DNA of 64,000 nt from Bacteroidota bacterium (lineage in GTDB: Bacteria; Bacteroidota; Bacteroidia; UKL13-3): contig JAIXWD010000006.1 of NCBI GenBank assembly GCA_027482225.1, forward strand, positions 163,455-227,454, given 5' to 3'. Each line of letters begins with the position of its first letter. Positions within the stretch are counted from its first letter, which is position 1. Both the position numbers and the translations under genes were made by a program. The notes beneath the pieces were generated by a model. That model was not told where the DNA came from. It did not search any database and saw nothing but the letters and a program-made list of their open reading frames with translations. Shown one piece after another: positions 1 through 10,384 of this stretch.

Positions 1-3000
1 GGCTTGTATTTCAAACGTAGGTCATAGGTAAATCCTACACCACCAGTTTGATTTAATGTCCAAAACGCATCCATCAAATGTGCTGCAGTATCAATCATTG
101 CGTTACTGTTCGGGCTAGTTGCTCTGTTGCTAATTAAAGTGCCAGGAGCAAATCTGAAATTGATACTTGTAGGTAGCGTGCCACTATAGCCCCAAATAAT
201 AGAACCAAGCGTATCTCCGAAGCTCACAAAATGTTGAGTATTACCATACCCAATTGTTCCAGTTGTTGTTGCTGGAGTTGGAAGCACACTAGGAGTAAAT
301 TCGTAGGCTCCAATATCTGGTGCACCAGTTTCTACAGCAATACTTCTATTGTTGTTATTTATGTCTTTATTAAGGTCATAAACTTGTATTCCACGTCCAT
401 TTAATACCCAACTGTTTGCATTTGAAGCAAGTGGTGTTAAATTAGATGCTGAAGTAAATGTTGGATCAGCCTGTAATGAATTTAGATCACTTGCCCCAAG
501 AATTGCGCCTTTCGCATTTGTAAAGTTAGCTGGCGTATATGATATTCCATTCAAGAATAACAAAGTACTACCTGTTGTGTTATATACGTTATGGTCTAAC
601 TGTTGAATTGCATTTAATCCACTAGCATTAATAATACTTATTGCTGGGGATGAGCCTGCTTTTATAGCGTTGTTCATAAAGTACATTTGGGTAGCGCCAA
701 CTATGCTGCCACCTGCAGTTGAACCTCCGAAAGTTATAGCACCCATAGTTGTTGATGTGCCAGTAGTTAGTGTATTTATACTGTTATTGAAAACGCGCAT
801 GTCCGAGCAACTTATAAGGTATAAAGGTGAAGCTGTTCCACCGTTAACCATTATTGCATTACCATAAATTTTACTGCTTCCAACTTCCCCATATTGAGCA
901 TGCCCACTAATATAGAAACCATAATTAGATGGTTGGAATAACTTGTTGTATGCTATTTCACTATTGGTTGATAAACCTGAAATAAAAACGCCATAGAATG
1001 AAGCTGCATTTGGTGTAATTTCATTGTAACGTATTTTTTGATCGGCACGGCTGGTTAAATAAAGTCCATAATAATATGGATTGGTTATTACATTCGAATC
1101 GATTTGGCAACGTTGAGAATAGTTATTAATGATATTTTGCCCACCTAAGAATACCGCCATACTTCCATTTAATAGGTTGTTATTCGCAATATTAATGTCT
1201 GTTGCATTTGTTCCTGATGCACCAAAAATTAATGCATTTGCATCACTTGTTGTGGTTACATTCATACCTTCAACATTGTTGTTACGAATACGAATATTTG
1301 CAGAATTAATAGATCCTGCTAAGCCTAACTGAAATACACGACCATTTGTAGCATTTGTATTTCTAATGGTCATGTGTTCGAAGTTTACGAACTGTGTACC
1401 ATTAAATGTAACCACATAGTTATTAGCAGCACTTGTTGGCCCAAAGCTTAATATAACATTATTGCGGTTAAGTGTTGTAGAGCGGAAAGTGATTCTGTTT
1501 AGTGTACTAACTCCTGGTATAATTCCAAAAGTTAACTGTTCGTTATATGTACCATTAGATACATCAAAGGTAACAGCACCAAGCGCACCACCACATTGAA
1601 GTGCGTTAATAGCATTATTGAAATTTGTAAAATTTCTTGGTCCTACACCTGAAGGATTAATGGTGTATACACCACTCATTCCTTGACAAATATTGAGGTT
1701 AAATGTATCATTTAACATGTTAGCATCAACACTTGTATTAGGTGATGAAGTATAGGCTCTCATTAAAATACTACCTCCTGTGTAGTTAAACTGCTGGCTT
1801 GAAGCGCTTGTTCCTGAGGTGGCATTAAAAGTTACAGTATCTGTGCCATTAGGTAAAATTGAACCAGTGTATAATTGACTATGCGAAGTTGCACCTGAAA
1901 CATAAGTAACATTAATAGAGGTTATGTTTGCAATACCATGGTTTCTAATAACAACCCTAACATCAGTTAAACCCGTGTCAACTGGTGCCTTAGGTAAAGC
2001 GAAAGAAATTACCCCTCCGTCATTTGCTGGTGGACTAAATTCACTCACCCCAACATCTGGTGTTGTTGCACTGCGGGTATTTCCATCAATATCTGCTACA
2101 ACCCAGGTATTTGGTTTACCTATATTGTTAAATGGTATAGTGGTTAACCGAAGGTTATTAATACTAGTAAAACTTGGGTTTAAAAATATTGAGTTAGAGT
2201 CGTTTCCAATAGTAGGTAAGGTTTGCCAATTTGCAAACGTTTGTGTTATTTGGTTATTCGAGCGATATGGGTAGGTTCCTAATCCATAATAAACATTATT
2301 ATTTATGGTCCAATTTAAACCAATTTGTGTGATTGGGAATAGTGCACCTCCATCACCTATCCATGCACAATATCCTGCATTAGGGTTGTTAAAAACATTA
2401 TTAATGACATCAACAGTATTATATAATGAAGCGTTATTACTAAACAAGTAGAACGTAGTAGCTGTTGAACTTCCAGAAGTAATATTTACAGCATTGTGGG
2501 CAAAAACTAATTGTGATGGGTAACCCATAAGTATACCGTATGCTGTATTCGCTGCAGTGCCAATTTGAATCATGTTGTTTGAAATTACAGATTTATTTGT
2601 AAGCGAACCTTGAGGATAAATAGTATAAATTGCATAACCACCATTTTGTCCTGAGAATTCGTTTGCATTAATTACCATACCTTCTCCACTATAACTTATG
2701 TATAAGCCATAGCTAAAAGTTGGATTTTGTTTACCCCCTCCAATTATTCTGTTACGTTCAAATAAACTTCTTTCAATACCGTTGAAATATGAAAAGAAGT
2801 AGTTTTGGTCAAAAAAGTATGAGTTCCTTATTCTATTTCCTGTTGATCTAGTTGTATTAGGTGCCATCATTATTAATCCGTAGTATCCGCCAATAAATGA
2901 AGAACTATCTATAGATAATGCATTGGCATTTATAAATGTTGATGATGTAGGGATGGTTGGTAAAGAGCTTACTTCAAATACATTTATTAGTGAAGAGATA

Positions 3001-6000
3001 GTATTAGATGTAACTATAAATACACATTTATTAAAAGATAAACTATCAGCGCTATTACCAGATAATCCATTGATTTGAACAGCCACCGCAACTGTTGAGC
3101 CGGTATTAATAATTTTGAAGTTACTAAAAGAGATGTTATCAGAACCAGTTATTGAAATTGTAGACCTATCGTTTGGGGTTGATCCTGCATAAGTTATAAT
3201 TGTATTTGATGAATCAGCACCAATAAAACTTAAACGATTACCTGATCCTAAGCCTGAAATATTTGAGAAGCTTAGTTTTTCATTGTAAGTACCAGCTGAT
3301 ACATTCACGGTTACGTTTCCTGCAATACCGCAAGTTTGTATTAATTGCACAACTGCACCAATTGTTTGGAAATTACCATTGCCATTAGGTAAAGCAGGGT
3401 TTACTGTAAAATTACCACTTAATGGCGTGCAAAAAGTTTGTTGTACAGTATCGTTAAAACGTAAAATATCTGTTGTTGAGTTGGGTGATGAACTCCAAGC
3501 CTTAAGTGTAAATAAGCCTGAATTTGCAAAGTTAAAAGTTCCCAATGCGGCAGAAATAGTATCGTTGGTAATTAAATTCCCCGACCAACTTGCACTTGTT
3601 TGATTAACCCCATTTACCTGCCAATCAATATTGGCTGAGGACAATGTAGCGGTACCAAAGTTTTTAATTACTGCATTAACATTCTGAACCCCTAAATTTA
3701 AAGGCATTGTGGGTGATGAAAACCCAATTAAACCTGCATCATTAGGAGAAACATCAAATTTGTAAACACCAGGATCTGGCAATGAATCATGCGGTACGCC
3801 CATGATATCGGTAGGTACTATTGAGCGTATATCAGACCCAATGTTATTTAAACTATCTGCCCCTGGTGTAAATGGAGCTGGTGTAAATGCTGTTCTAAAA
3901 TTAGGATTAGCAAATACACTAAACGAATCAAGAGGATTTACCGTGTTCGCACTTCTCCATGCTGCAAGGTCTGTTCTATTTGTTGTATAGTAACCAACAA
4001 AGTTATTGGTACTACCTGTTGGGGTACCATAATGTAATCCATTATTTCTGTAGTCGTAGGTATTACCTGTTGCACCTATATACATTAAGTATTTACTACC
4101 GCTACCACCTCTGTTTACGTGGAAAATATTGTTACGAACCCTTTGGTATGTTACACTGCTTGTTGTAAAAAATGCATAGGTTGCAGAAGTTGTGGTTGCT
4201 TGTGGATAGTCAATACTAATGGTGTTGTGGTATAGTTGACTCTCATTAACAATTTGCTGATAAATTCCATAAATGGTTCCACCACCTTTGATATCGGCAA
4301 TTAAATTATTTCTAATAACAACTGGCCTATTGGTACCTTGTGCAATTAATAAGTACATACCATAAAAAATATTGGTAGTTGATTGTAACATTTCAAATGG
4401 TTTGGTAATCTTATTGCCATCAAATGTATCTCCAGATAAATATACAAAGTTTATTCCGTAGAAAGTTGTTGGTGATGATTTGGTTGGACGTGAAATCTCA
4501 TTATTTTTTATCATACTACCAGTAACACCATATGCATAAATACCATATAAAGTAAAGTCTCTAATGATGTTGTCTCTAATTACATATCCATTATTTGTAC
4601 CATCTGTATTGTTTGCACAAGCAGATATACCGTAATATGGACCTCCGCTAGCATTACCTATTATGGTGTTACCTATAAAACGATTAAAAAAACTGGTATT
4701 TGATGCTATTCCAGTTGGGTTACTTAAACTGGATGTAACGGCAATACCAGCTGAAAGTGAGCCTCCAGTTACTGATGATATATCAATGTTACAACCTAAA
4801 ATACTGACATAATCAGCACCAGTTGCAATTAAATAACCAACACCATTACTTACATTAAGCGATTTTACATGTAGTTGATTAAATGTAACATAGTCGGTTC
4901 CAATTACGTTGATGATACCAATTAAACCAGGATTGGTGTTATTAAACTCAACACGGTTTCCGTTACCATTAAAGGTAATGGTATTTGTGGCACTTGCTCC
5001 TGGAATCGTTGCAAGAAATACCTGATTAACATATGGTCCTGAATTGGCAACAACATTAAAAGTTACTGCACCACCAATGCCTCCCATACTAATATAATCA
5101 GCAAGTCCACTTAACGAGGTAAAATTACTTGCACTTGCAGCTGCACCTTGATTAACTGTATATACACCTCCAGGCAGTAAACAAGCCGTAGTTCTGCTCA
5201 TGCTATTGTTGGTTGTATTAGATTCAGTGGTGTTATTTGGATTACTGATTGTATAAGCAATATTGTAAACTGTGCCAACTTGAGCATTTATAGTTCCAAG
5301 TGTAATGTTATTTGATATTGTACCTCCTGCTAATGATCCTGTAAAATTAACCGGTGTTTGTGCAACTCCATTCACTGTCCAATTGATTGTTGCAGATGTA
5401 ATGATTGCAGTCCCTGCATTACGTATAGTAGCAGTAATGTTTTGGATACCTGCAGCATAAGGAGCTACTGGTACATTTAAACTGTTGTTCGCAACATCTA
5501 ATGAAATAGGAGAAGCTTCATAAGCACCAATATCTATTGGCGATGTTCGGTTCATACCATTAACATCTTTGGTTATGTGTGGCATGGCAACACCATTACC
5601 ATTAAACCACCCATCTTGAGGTGCAAAATTGCGTGTAAGCGGATTAATAAAGTTGGGATTAAAGTCAGAACTTGTATTATCTGCCGTACCCATATAAGCA
5701 CTGTATTGACTGTAAGTATTATAATCTATGCCATTTATATTGGCCATTTTGTAGCTTGATGCCAAGCCGAAATAAGAGTTTTTACCAAGGTCGGTTCCAG
5801 AGTTAAATGTACCTGATATAAATATAGAGTAAAATAAACCAACAGTGCTGGTTCTTGCATTGTAGAAAATATTATTTTTAAGTTCGTAAGCACTTGATGC
5901 ACTTGGACTAAAACTTGAATAGAATCCATAGGTTGGAGATGAGCTAGTTACGGTGTTATTATGAAAAGCAACTGTATTATTTCTGATTCTGAAATTAAAG

Positions 6001-7046
6001 GCTGTTAAAAAGTAAAAACCATAGTGCGATCCTGTACCTGTGTTAAAATTAAATAAATTATTATCTATTACGTTGGGCTGCGCTGTAGTACCACTATAAT
6101 TTATCCCATATACGCCAAAACATTGGTTAGTTGAAGTTGGACTTCCTGCGAATAAATCTGTTACAATGTTATTACGAATCGTATCTTGGCGACCAGAACT
6201 ACTACCCAAGTAAAATGCATAGGTTGTGGTAAAAGATGTTTTGGTAGTTCTCCTTATGGTGTTACCATCAAAAGCTGTTGAATTACCATTGTTCCAATAA
6301 ATACCATACATGAAAAAATCTTGTATGATATTATTATAAAATTTATTGGCAGATATAATTGTTGATGTGGTAGCAGGAGAACCAATTATACCATAATACA
6401 TACCTGCTCCTATTGGGTTACCGCGTACAATATTATTACTGATAATATTACGGTAACCGTTAGTCCCAATAGTAGTTAATGTTGTTAAGCTATTACTCCA
6501 AACAATACCAGCCGAATTATCAGCTGTGGAACTGGTAACAGAACTTATATCAATATTACAACTATCAATAATGTTATCATCAGATCCTGTGAAAAAGTGA
6601 ATACCCCATCCAAAGTTTGTACTGGTTGTTCTAATGGTAAGGTTTTTTAAACGATAAAAATCACCATTATTAAACCTAACTATAGCCATATCTGCATTTG
6701 ATGTTGGGGCAAATTGAATGGCATTTCCATTACCATTTATTGTAATGGTATTGGTAGCCGATGCACCTGTAATATTAGGAAATACCACTTGGCCAGTATA
6801 TGGACCAGAGTTGGCTACAACATCAACAATTAGGGGGCCACTTACTCCAAATGGTGCACTATTAGCTGGACCGGCATCACTTCTTGTATTAGCACTTGTA
6901 AGATAGGTAATAAGGGAATTAAAATTTTGGAAGTTGGTTGCCGATGCAGTTTGATTGGCATCAATAGTTAACGTTCCTGTTACTTGTGCTGCTCTCGTCT
7001 GAGCCAAAATGGCCATACAGAGAATCATCAGTAATAGTTTTCTCAT
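1..7046 (-). CDS. Giant secreted multi-module beta-helix surface protein (C-terminus outside window)
   Basis: One frame stays open from an ATG at 7046 to the left edge (2,348 codons), so the gene is truncated by the window. Residues 1-20 form a signal peptide (MRKLLLMILCMAILAQTRAA). The rest is rich in N, T, S and G and repeats a module about 580 residues long. Each of the later modules opens after a Cys (near residues 620, 1205 and 1786) with a GxYTxN motif, continues as parallel beta-helix-like repeats (many N-N-x-I/F steps), and ends in a DIGAYE-like motif (near 505, 1092, 1664 and 2243). Three modules then carry a CARDB-like beta-sandwich with an xNxGTAxIxS core. The fourth is followed by a different sequence. 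Likely exported to the cell surface; a type IX sorting tail would lie outside the window. A weak promoter (TATATTCG at 7080-7073) sits 26 nt upstream. The function is not known. Confidence 0.88.
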   Translation of the reverse strand, partial: MRKLLLMILCMAILAQTRAAQVTGTLTIDANQTASATNFQNFNSLITYLTSANTRSDAGPANSAPFGVSGPLIVDVVANSGPYTGQVVFPNITGASATNTITINGNGNAIQFAPTSNADMAIVRFNNGDFYRLKNLTIRTTSTNFGWGIHFFTGSDDNIIDSCNIDISSVTSSTADNSAGIVWSNSLTTLTTIGTNGYRNIISNNIVRGNPIGAGMYYGIIGSPATTSTIISANKFYNNIIQDFFMYGIYWNNGNSTAFDGNTIRRTTKTSFTTTYAFYLGSSSGRQDTIRNNIVTDLFAGSPTSTNQCFGVYGINYSGTTAQPNVIDNNLFNFNTGTGSHYGFYFLTAFNFRIRNNTVAFHNNTVTSSSPTYGFYSSFSPSASSAYELKNNIFYNARTSTVGLFYSIFISGTFNSGTDLGKNSYFGLASSYKMANINGIDYNTYSQYSAYMGTADNTSSDFNPNFINPLTRNFAPQDGWFNGNGVAMPHITKDVNGMNRTSPIDIGAYEASPISLDVANNSLNVPVAPYAAGIQNITATIRNAGTAIITSATINWTVNGVAQTPVNFTGSLAGGTISNNITLGTINAQVGTVYNIAYTISNPNNTTESNTTNNSMSRTTACLLPGGVYTVNQGAAASASNFTSLSGLADYISMGGIGGAVTFNVVANSGPYVNQVFLATIPGASATNTITFNGNGNRVEFNNTNPGLIGIINVIGTDYVTFNQLHVKSLNVSNGVGYLIATGADYVSILGCNIDISSVTGGSLSAGIAVTSSLSNPTGIASNTSFFNRFIGNTIIGNASGGPYYGISACANNTDGTNNGYVIRDNIIRDFTLYGIYAYGVTGSMIKNNEISRPTKSSPTTFYGINFVYLSGDTFDGNKITKPFEMLQSTTNIFYGMYLLIAQGTNRPVVIRNNLIADIKGGGTIYGIYQQIVNESQLYHNTISIDYPQATTTSATYAFFTTSSVTYQRVRNNIFHVNRGGSGSKYLMYIGATGNTYDYRNNGLHYGTPTGSTNNFVGYYTTNRTDLAAWRSANTVNPLDSFSVFANPNFRTAFTPAPFTPGADSLNNIGSDIRSIVPTDIMGVPHDSLPDPGVYKFDVSPNDAGLIGFSSPTMPLNLGVQNVNAVIKNFGTATLSSANIDWQVNGVNQTSASWSGNLITNDTISAALGTFNFANSGLFTLKAWSSSPNSTTDILRFNDTVQQTFCTPLSGNFTVNPALPNGNGNFQTIGAVVQLIQTCGIAGNVTVNVSAGTYNEKLSFSNISGLGSGNRLSFIGADSSNTIITYAGSTPNDRSTISITGSDNISFSNFKIINTGSTVAVAVQINGLSGNSADSLSFNKCVFIVTSNTISSLINVFEVSSLPTIPTSSTFINANALSIDSSSFIGGYYGLIMMAPNTTRSTGNRIRNSYFFDQNYFFSYFNGIERSLFERNRIIGGGKQNPTFSYGLYISYSGEGMVINANEFSGQNGGYAIYTIYPQGSLTNKSVISNNMIQIGTAANTAYGILMGYPSQLVFAHNAVNITSGSSTATTFYLFSNNASLYNTVDVINNVFNNPNAGYCAWIGDGGALFPITQIGLNWTINNNVYYGLGTYPYRSNNQITQTFANWQTLPTIGNDSNSIFLNPSFTSINNLRLTTIPFNNIGKPNTWVVADIDGNTRSATTPDVGVSEFSPPANDGGVISFALPKAPVDTGLTDVRVVIRNHGIANITSINVTYVSGATSHSQLYTGSILPNGTDTVTFNATSGTSASSQQFNYTGGSILMRAYTSSPNTSVDANMLNDTFNLNICQGMSGVYTINPSGVGPRNFTNFNNAINALQCGGALGAVTFDVSNGTYNEQLTFGIIPGVSTLNRITFRSTTLNRNNVILSFGPTSAANNYVVTFNGTQFVNFEHMTIRNTNATNGRVFQLGLAGSINSANIRIRNNNVEGMNVTTTSDANALIFGASGTNATDINIANNNLLNGSMAVFLGGQNIINNYSQRCQIDSNVITNPYYYGLYLTSRADQKIRYNEITPNAASFYGVFISGLSTNSEIAYNKLFQPSNYGFYISGHAQYGEVGSSKIYGNAIMVNGGTASPLYLISCSDMRVFNNSINTLTTGTSTTMGAITFGGSTAGGSIVGATQMYFMNNAIKAGSSPAISIINASGLNAIQQLDHNVYNTTGSTLLFLNGISYTPANFTNAKGAILGASDLNSLQADPTFTSASNLTPLASNANSWVLNGRGIQVYDLNKDINNNNRSIAVETGAPDIGAYEFTPSVLPTPATTTGTIGYGNTQHFVSFGDTLGSIIWGYSGTLPTSINFRFAPGTLISNRATSPNSNAMIDTAAHLMDAFWTLNQTGGVGFTYDLRLKYK

Positions 7047-7236
7047 AGTGTATTTGAATTAAGTTTGTTAATCGAATATATAAAATATTTTAATAACAAG
7101 CATTAATAAATACTAAAAGAAATAATTGTTGGTAGTATTGATTATCTTAAACCAACTTGTTGTTACCTATTAAGAATCTTATCAAAAAATAGGTTTGGTT
7201 AAAAAGTGCAACTATTTTAAATTTATTTAAATGGAT

Positions 7237-7485
7237 TTAAACTATAGCTGTAACTCTGGTAATCTGTGGTATGGCAGATTTTAAACCATTTTCAATACCT
7301 GCTTTCATGGTCATGCTGCTCATGCTGCAACTACTACAGTTACCCAATAAGCGTAATTGTACTTCCATTTCATCTGTAATATCAACCAATTCAACATCCC
7401 CACCATCGGCTTGTAAAAATGGGCGCATACTATTTAATGCAATCTCAATTTTTTGCTCTAATTCGGTTCTGTTTAAAGTTTCCAT
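7237..7485 (-). CDS. NifU-like Fe-S scaffold/carrier (Nfu domain)
   Basis: The 82-residue protein consists only of an Nfu domain. It has the RPFLQADGGDVELV motif at residues 21-34 and the cluster-binding pair C50-x-x-C53 followed by a helix typical of the family. Nfu proteins hold or transfer a [4Fe-4S] cluster between monomers to apo-proteins in the cytoplasm. The start is an ATG 3 nt after the stop of the Mrp ATPase gene, so the two are co-transcribed; Mrp is itself an Fe-S cluster carrier. There is no N-terminal A-type or NifU domain, as usual for short Bacteroidota Nfu proteins. Confidence 0.93.
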   Translation of the reverse strand: METLNRTELEQKIEIALNSMRPFLQADGGDVELVDITDEMEVQLRLLGNCSSCSMSSMTMKAGIENGLKSAIPQITRVTAIV

Positions 7486-7488
7486 TCG

Positions 7489-8577
7489 TTAGTTGGTGCT
7501 ATTATTTTGTTGTGTATTTTCTCGGTTGTTATTAATGGCTAATTGTTGGGCTACACGTTGTGCTACTTGCAAAAATAAGGACTTTGCCGGATTTAAGTCA
7601 TCTAACACTGCCGGCATACCTTTATCTGCGCCTTCTCTTATGCCAGCCACTAATGGTATTTGTCCTAGTAAATTGGTATCAAATTGTTTGGCTATTTTGT
7701 CGCCTCCACCTTCTCCAAAAATATAATATTTATTAAGTGGTAATTCTTTTGGGGTGAACCAACTCATGTTTTCAACTACACCTAAAAAAGGAATTTTAGT
7801 TGGTAACATATCAAACATAGCTGCAGCTTTTATAGCATCGGCCACCGCTACATCTTGAGGTGTTGTTACCAATACAACGCCTGTTACTGGAATAATTTGC
7901 CCCATGGTTAAATGGATATCTCCTGTTCCAGGTGGCATATCCAGAACTAAGTAATCTAAATCACCCCAAACGGTTTCATTTATAAACTGACGCAGTGCAC
8001 TGCTTACCATCGGTCCACGCCAAACTACCGCTTGGTTTGGTTCAATCATAAAACCAATGCTCATTAATTTTATTCCATGTCTTTCAACAGGAATCATATA
8101 GTTTTTCCCATCCACCACTTGCATTTCTGGTGTTTCATGTATGCCAAACATAATGGGCATACTTGGACCATAAATATCAGCATCAAGTAAACCTACTTTT
8201 GCCCCTAGTTCGCTTAATGCCAATGCTAAATTGCTTGATACCGTGCTTTTTCCTACACCTCCCTTGCCACTAACCACTGCAATAATATTTTTAACACCTG
8301 GTAAAACAAGTTTGTCTAATCTTGCTGTTAGCACATTGGCTTCAAAAATTACTTTTACTACAGCTTCTTCTGAAACATATTTTTTAATGGCTTCAATACA
8401 ATCTTTTTCAATAACATCTTTCATTGGGCAAGCAGGTGTAGTTAGCATTACTTTAAAAGTAATGTCGTTGCTGTTTACCTCAATATCTTTTATCATATTA
8501 AGCGTTACCAAATCCTTTTTTAAATCAGGTTCTTGAACGGTTGATAGTGCTTTTAAGACTTGTTCCTGCTTAGTCAT
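7489..8577 (-). CDS. mrp: Mrp/NBP35-family P-loop ATPase, Fe-S cluster carrier
   Basis: The 362-residue protein has an N-terminal MIP18/DUF59-type domain (about 1-90) with a Cys-containing TTPACPMKD motif. A deviant Walker A, GKGGVGKST, follows at 104-112, then DADIYGPS and VLDMPPGTGD motifs, all typical of Mrp/ApbC. The family loads Fe-S clusters in the cytosol. Unlike E. coli Mrp or NBP35, no CxxC follows the VENMSWF motif (it reads TPKELPLNKYY), so the usual cluster-ligand pair is absent. The adjacent Nfu gene could supply that role; this last point is inference. ATG start. Confidence 0.94.
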   Translation of the reverse strand: MTKQEQVLKALSTVQEPDLKKDLVTLNMIKDIEVNSNDITFKVMLTTPACPMKDVIEKDCIEAIKKYVSEEAVVKVIFEANVLTARLDKLVLPGVKNIIAVVSGKGGVGKSTVSSNLALALSELGAKVGLLDADIYGPSMPIMFGIHETPEMQVVDGKNYMIPVERHGIKLMSIGFMIEPNQAVVWRGPMVSSALRQFINETVWGDLDYLVLDMPPGTGDIHLTMGQIIPVTGVVLVTTPQDVAVADAIKAAAMFDMLPTKIPFLGVVENMSWFTPKELPLNKYYIFGEGGGDKIAKQFDTNLLGQIPLVAGIREGADKGMPAVLDDLNPAKSLFLQVAQRVAQQLAINNNRENTQQNNSTN

Positions 8578-8731
8578 TGTTTATCTAGCAAATGAAATTG
8601 CAATTTAGCGTTTCATTTTGGTATTGATTGAATAAAATTTAGTTTATTAATTTGTTAGTTAATTTATAATTATTTGTTATAACCTAATTCTGTCAGTTTT
8701 AAATTGATAAAAATACTCATGCAGTTTTGGG

Positions 8732-8739
8732 TAATTTTG
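8732..8739 (+). promoter_or_regulatory. Bacteroidota -7 box, nearly leaderless promoter
   Basis: TAATTTTG matches TAnnTTTG exactly and ends only 4 nt before the ATG of the lipoprotein gene at 8744. If used, transcription would start at or beside the start codon. A TTG at 8704-8706 lies 25 nt upstream, slightly farther than usual for the -33 element. Confidence 0.35.
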
Positions 8740-8743
8740 TGCC

Positions 8744-10171
8744 ATGAAGTTACAACCTCGGTTTTTATTAATTGTTGCGCTGTTATTTTTTGTATTGGCT
8801 TGTAATACAACACATATTAAACCTCCTATACCATCAAACTTAAATTATATAGAGCCATCCAAGCCAACTTCTTGTGTTACTTTACCAATTGTACTTGATC
8901 TAAATGCAATATCAAAAGATTTAAATGCGCTATATCTTGAAAAGTATTATACCGATGATTCATATGAAAATAATAGTAATGATAATTTGAAAGTAATTGT
9001 TCTTAGAAGTGCCCCATTACATTTAAGTTCAATTGGTAATCATGTTTTTGTAACTGCACCCATGCGCATTGAGGGTAGTTATCGCATTAATAAAAAAGTA
9101 TTGGGAATGAATGTTACCTATGACCAAGGATTTAAATTTAATTTAACAGTTGATGTGCAAACTTTACCAGTTTTTGATAAAAATTGGAACCTGAAGCTGA
9201 ATAGCAAAAGCAACATACGTTGGGAAGATTTGCCCAATTTTGAAGTGGCCGGATTACAAGTTGATTTCCCTAAAATGTTTGGTAAAATAATACAAGGTCA
9301 GGTTGATAAAATTACAACTCAGTTAGATCAAGAATTAACCAATTCTGTTGACTTAAGAAAAGTAGTTCATGATGGTTGGAAGCAAGCTATACAACCTATT
9401 CGTATTGATGCGGCAACAAATAGTTGGCTTATAATAAGGCCTAAGCAAGTTTTTTATACGCAATTAGAAGGGTATGATTCTTTGGCTAAATTCAATTTGG
9501 GGTTATATTCAGTTATAGAAATTGTGAGTGGTTATCAACCCTTAGCAGATACAATATCTGCACTTCCCAATTTGTATCAAACCAATAAGTTGGATGATAA
9601 AATAAACTTGATGCTAAATGTTCAAATCAGTTTCGACCAAATTAATCAAACCATACAGCAACAATTAATTGGTAAAAGCATAAAACTCGAATCTAAAGAA
9701 TATAACCTTGATATTTTGGATGCCAAAGTTTTTGGAAATACAGATAAAATTTTAATAGGGGTGAACGTAACAGGTAAGGTAAAAAGGGGAGTACTAGCCA
9801 AGAAAATTAAAGGCATAGTTTACTTTGAAGGAACACCAGTTTACAATATTCAAAAACAAACCATCAGTGTTAAAAATTTCGATTTAAATATTCAAACCAA
9901 AGATATTTTGCTTAAATCAGCTTCTTGGCTCGCTAATTCCAAATTATTTAAAAATAGTATTGAAAGTAAACTCGAATTTTCTATTGCCAAAGAGTTACAA
10001 GATGCAATTAAAATTGTTAACGAAGCGGTTAATAAACAATATGGAAAAAAACTACAATTTAATGGTGTTATTAATCAGATAACCCCAACCGATATATATG
10101 TTACACCTAATGCAGTGAGGGTAAACATTAAAGCGTTAGGAAAAATAGGATTGAAATTAAATGGGTTTTAA
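8744..10171 (+). CDS. DUF4403-family lipoprotein
   Basis: The 475-residue protein starts with a lipoprotein signal peptide; the lipobox is VLAC with C20 as the acylated residue, so it is probably anchored in the outer or inner membrane facing the periplasm. After that it looks like DUF4403: an early stretch of APLHLSSIGNHVFVTAPMRIEG and repeated amphipathic beta strands, without obvious catalytic residues. DUF4403 proteins resemble lipid-binding (BPI/TULIP-like) folds; that is family knowledge, not something seen here. It stands alone, divergent from mrp, and ends before a bidirectional terminator. Confidence 0.75.
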   Translation: MKLQPRFLLIVALLFFVLACNTTHIKPPIPSNLNYIEPSKPTSCVTLPIVLDLNAISKDLNALYLEKYYTDDSYENNSNDNLKVIVLRSAPLHLSSIGNHVFVTAPMRIEGSYRINKKVLGMNVTYDQGFKFNLTVDVQTLPVFDKNWNLKLNSKSNIRWEDLPNFEVAGLQVDFPKMFGKIIQGQVDKITTQLDQELTNSVDLRKVVHDGWKQAIQPIRIDAATNSWLIIRPKQVFYTQLEGYDSLAKFNLGLYSVIEIVSGYQPLADTISALPNLYQTNKLDDKINLMLNVQISFDQINQTIQQQLIGKSIKLESKEYNLDILDAKVFGNTDKILIGVNVTGKVKRGVLAKKIKGIVYFEGTPVYNIQKQTISVKNFDLNIQTKDILLKSASWLANSKLFKNSIESKLEFSIAKELQDAIKIVNEAVNKQYGKKLQFNGVINQITPTDIYVTPNAVRVNIKALGKIGLKLNGF

Positions 10172-10330
10172 AGTAGCAACCCTGTTTCACCAATTCTGGC
10201 CTTTATTTTTTTGTTACTAAATGATATACTGAAGGCAGCCCTTAAGTTTGCTTTTAATTATAATGCACATTGCTATGCTGCCATTTTATTTAGGTTGTTT
10301 TTTTTTGTTTAATGGTAGAAATTTAAAAAC

Positions 10331-10368
10331 AAAAACGTCCACTCCAAAACCTTGAAGTGAACGTTTAT
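10331..10368. terminator. Bidirectional hairpin terminator
   Basis: AACGTCCACT (10334-10343) pairs with AGTGAACGTT (10356-10365), nine pairs plus one G-T, with a 12-nt loop. A-rich DNA precedes it and T-rich DNA follows it, so it can end both the lipoprotein gene (+) and the acyl-CoA dehydrogenase gene (-). Confidence 0.8.
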
Positions 10369-10384
10369 TTTATTTGTAATTTGA

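Noticed and set aside
670..6906. Several plus-strand frames of 60-116 codons, hydrophobic or Val/Leu-rich
   Set aside because: They lie opposite the giant minus-strand protein and have no family features; they are antisense shadows.
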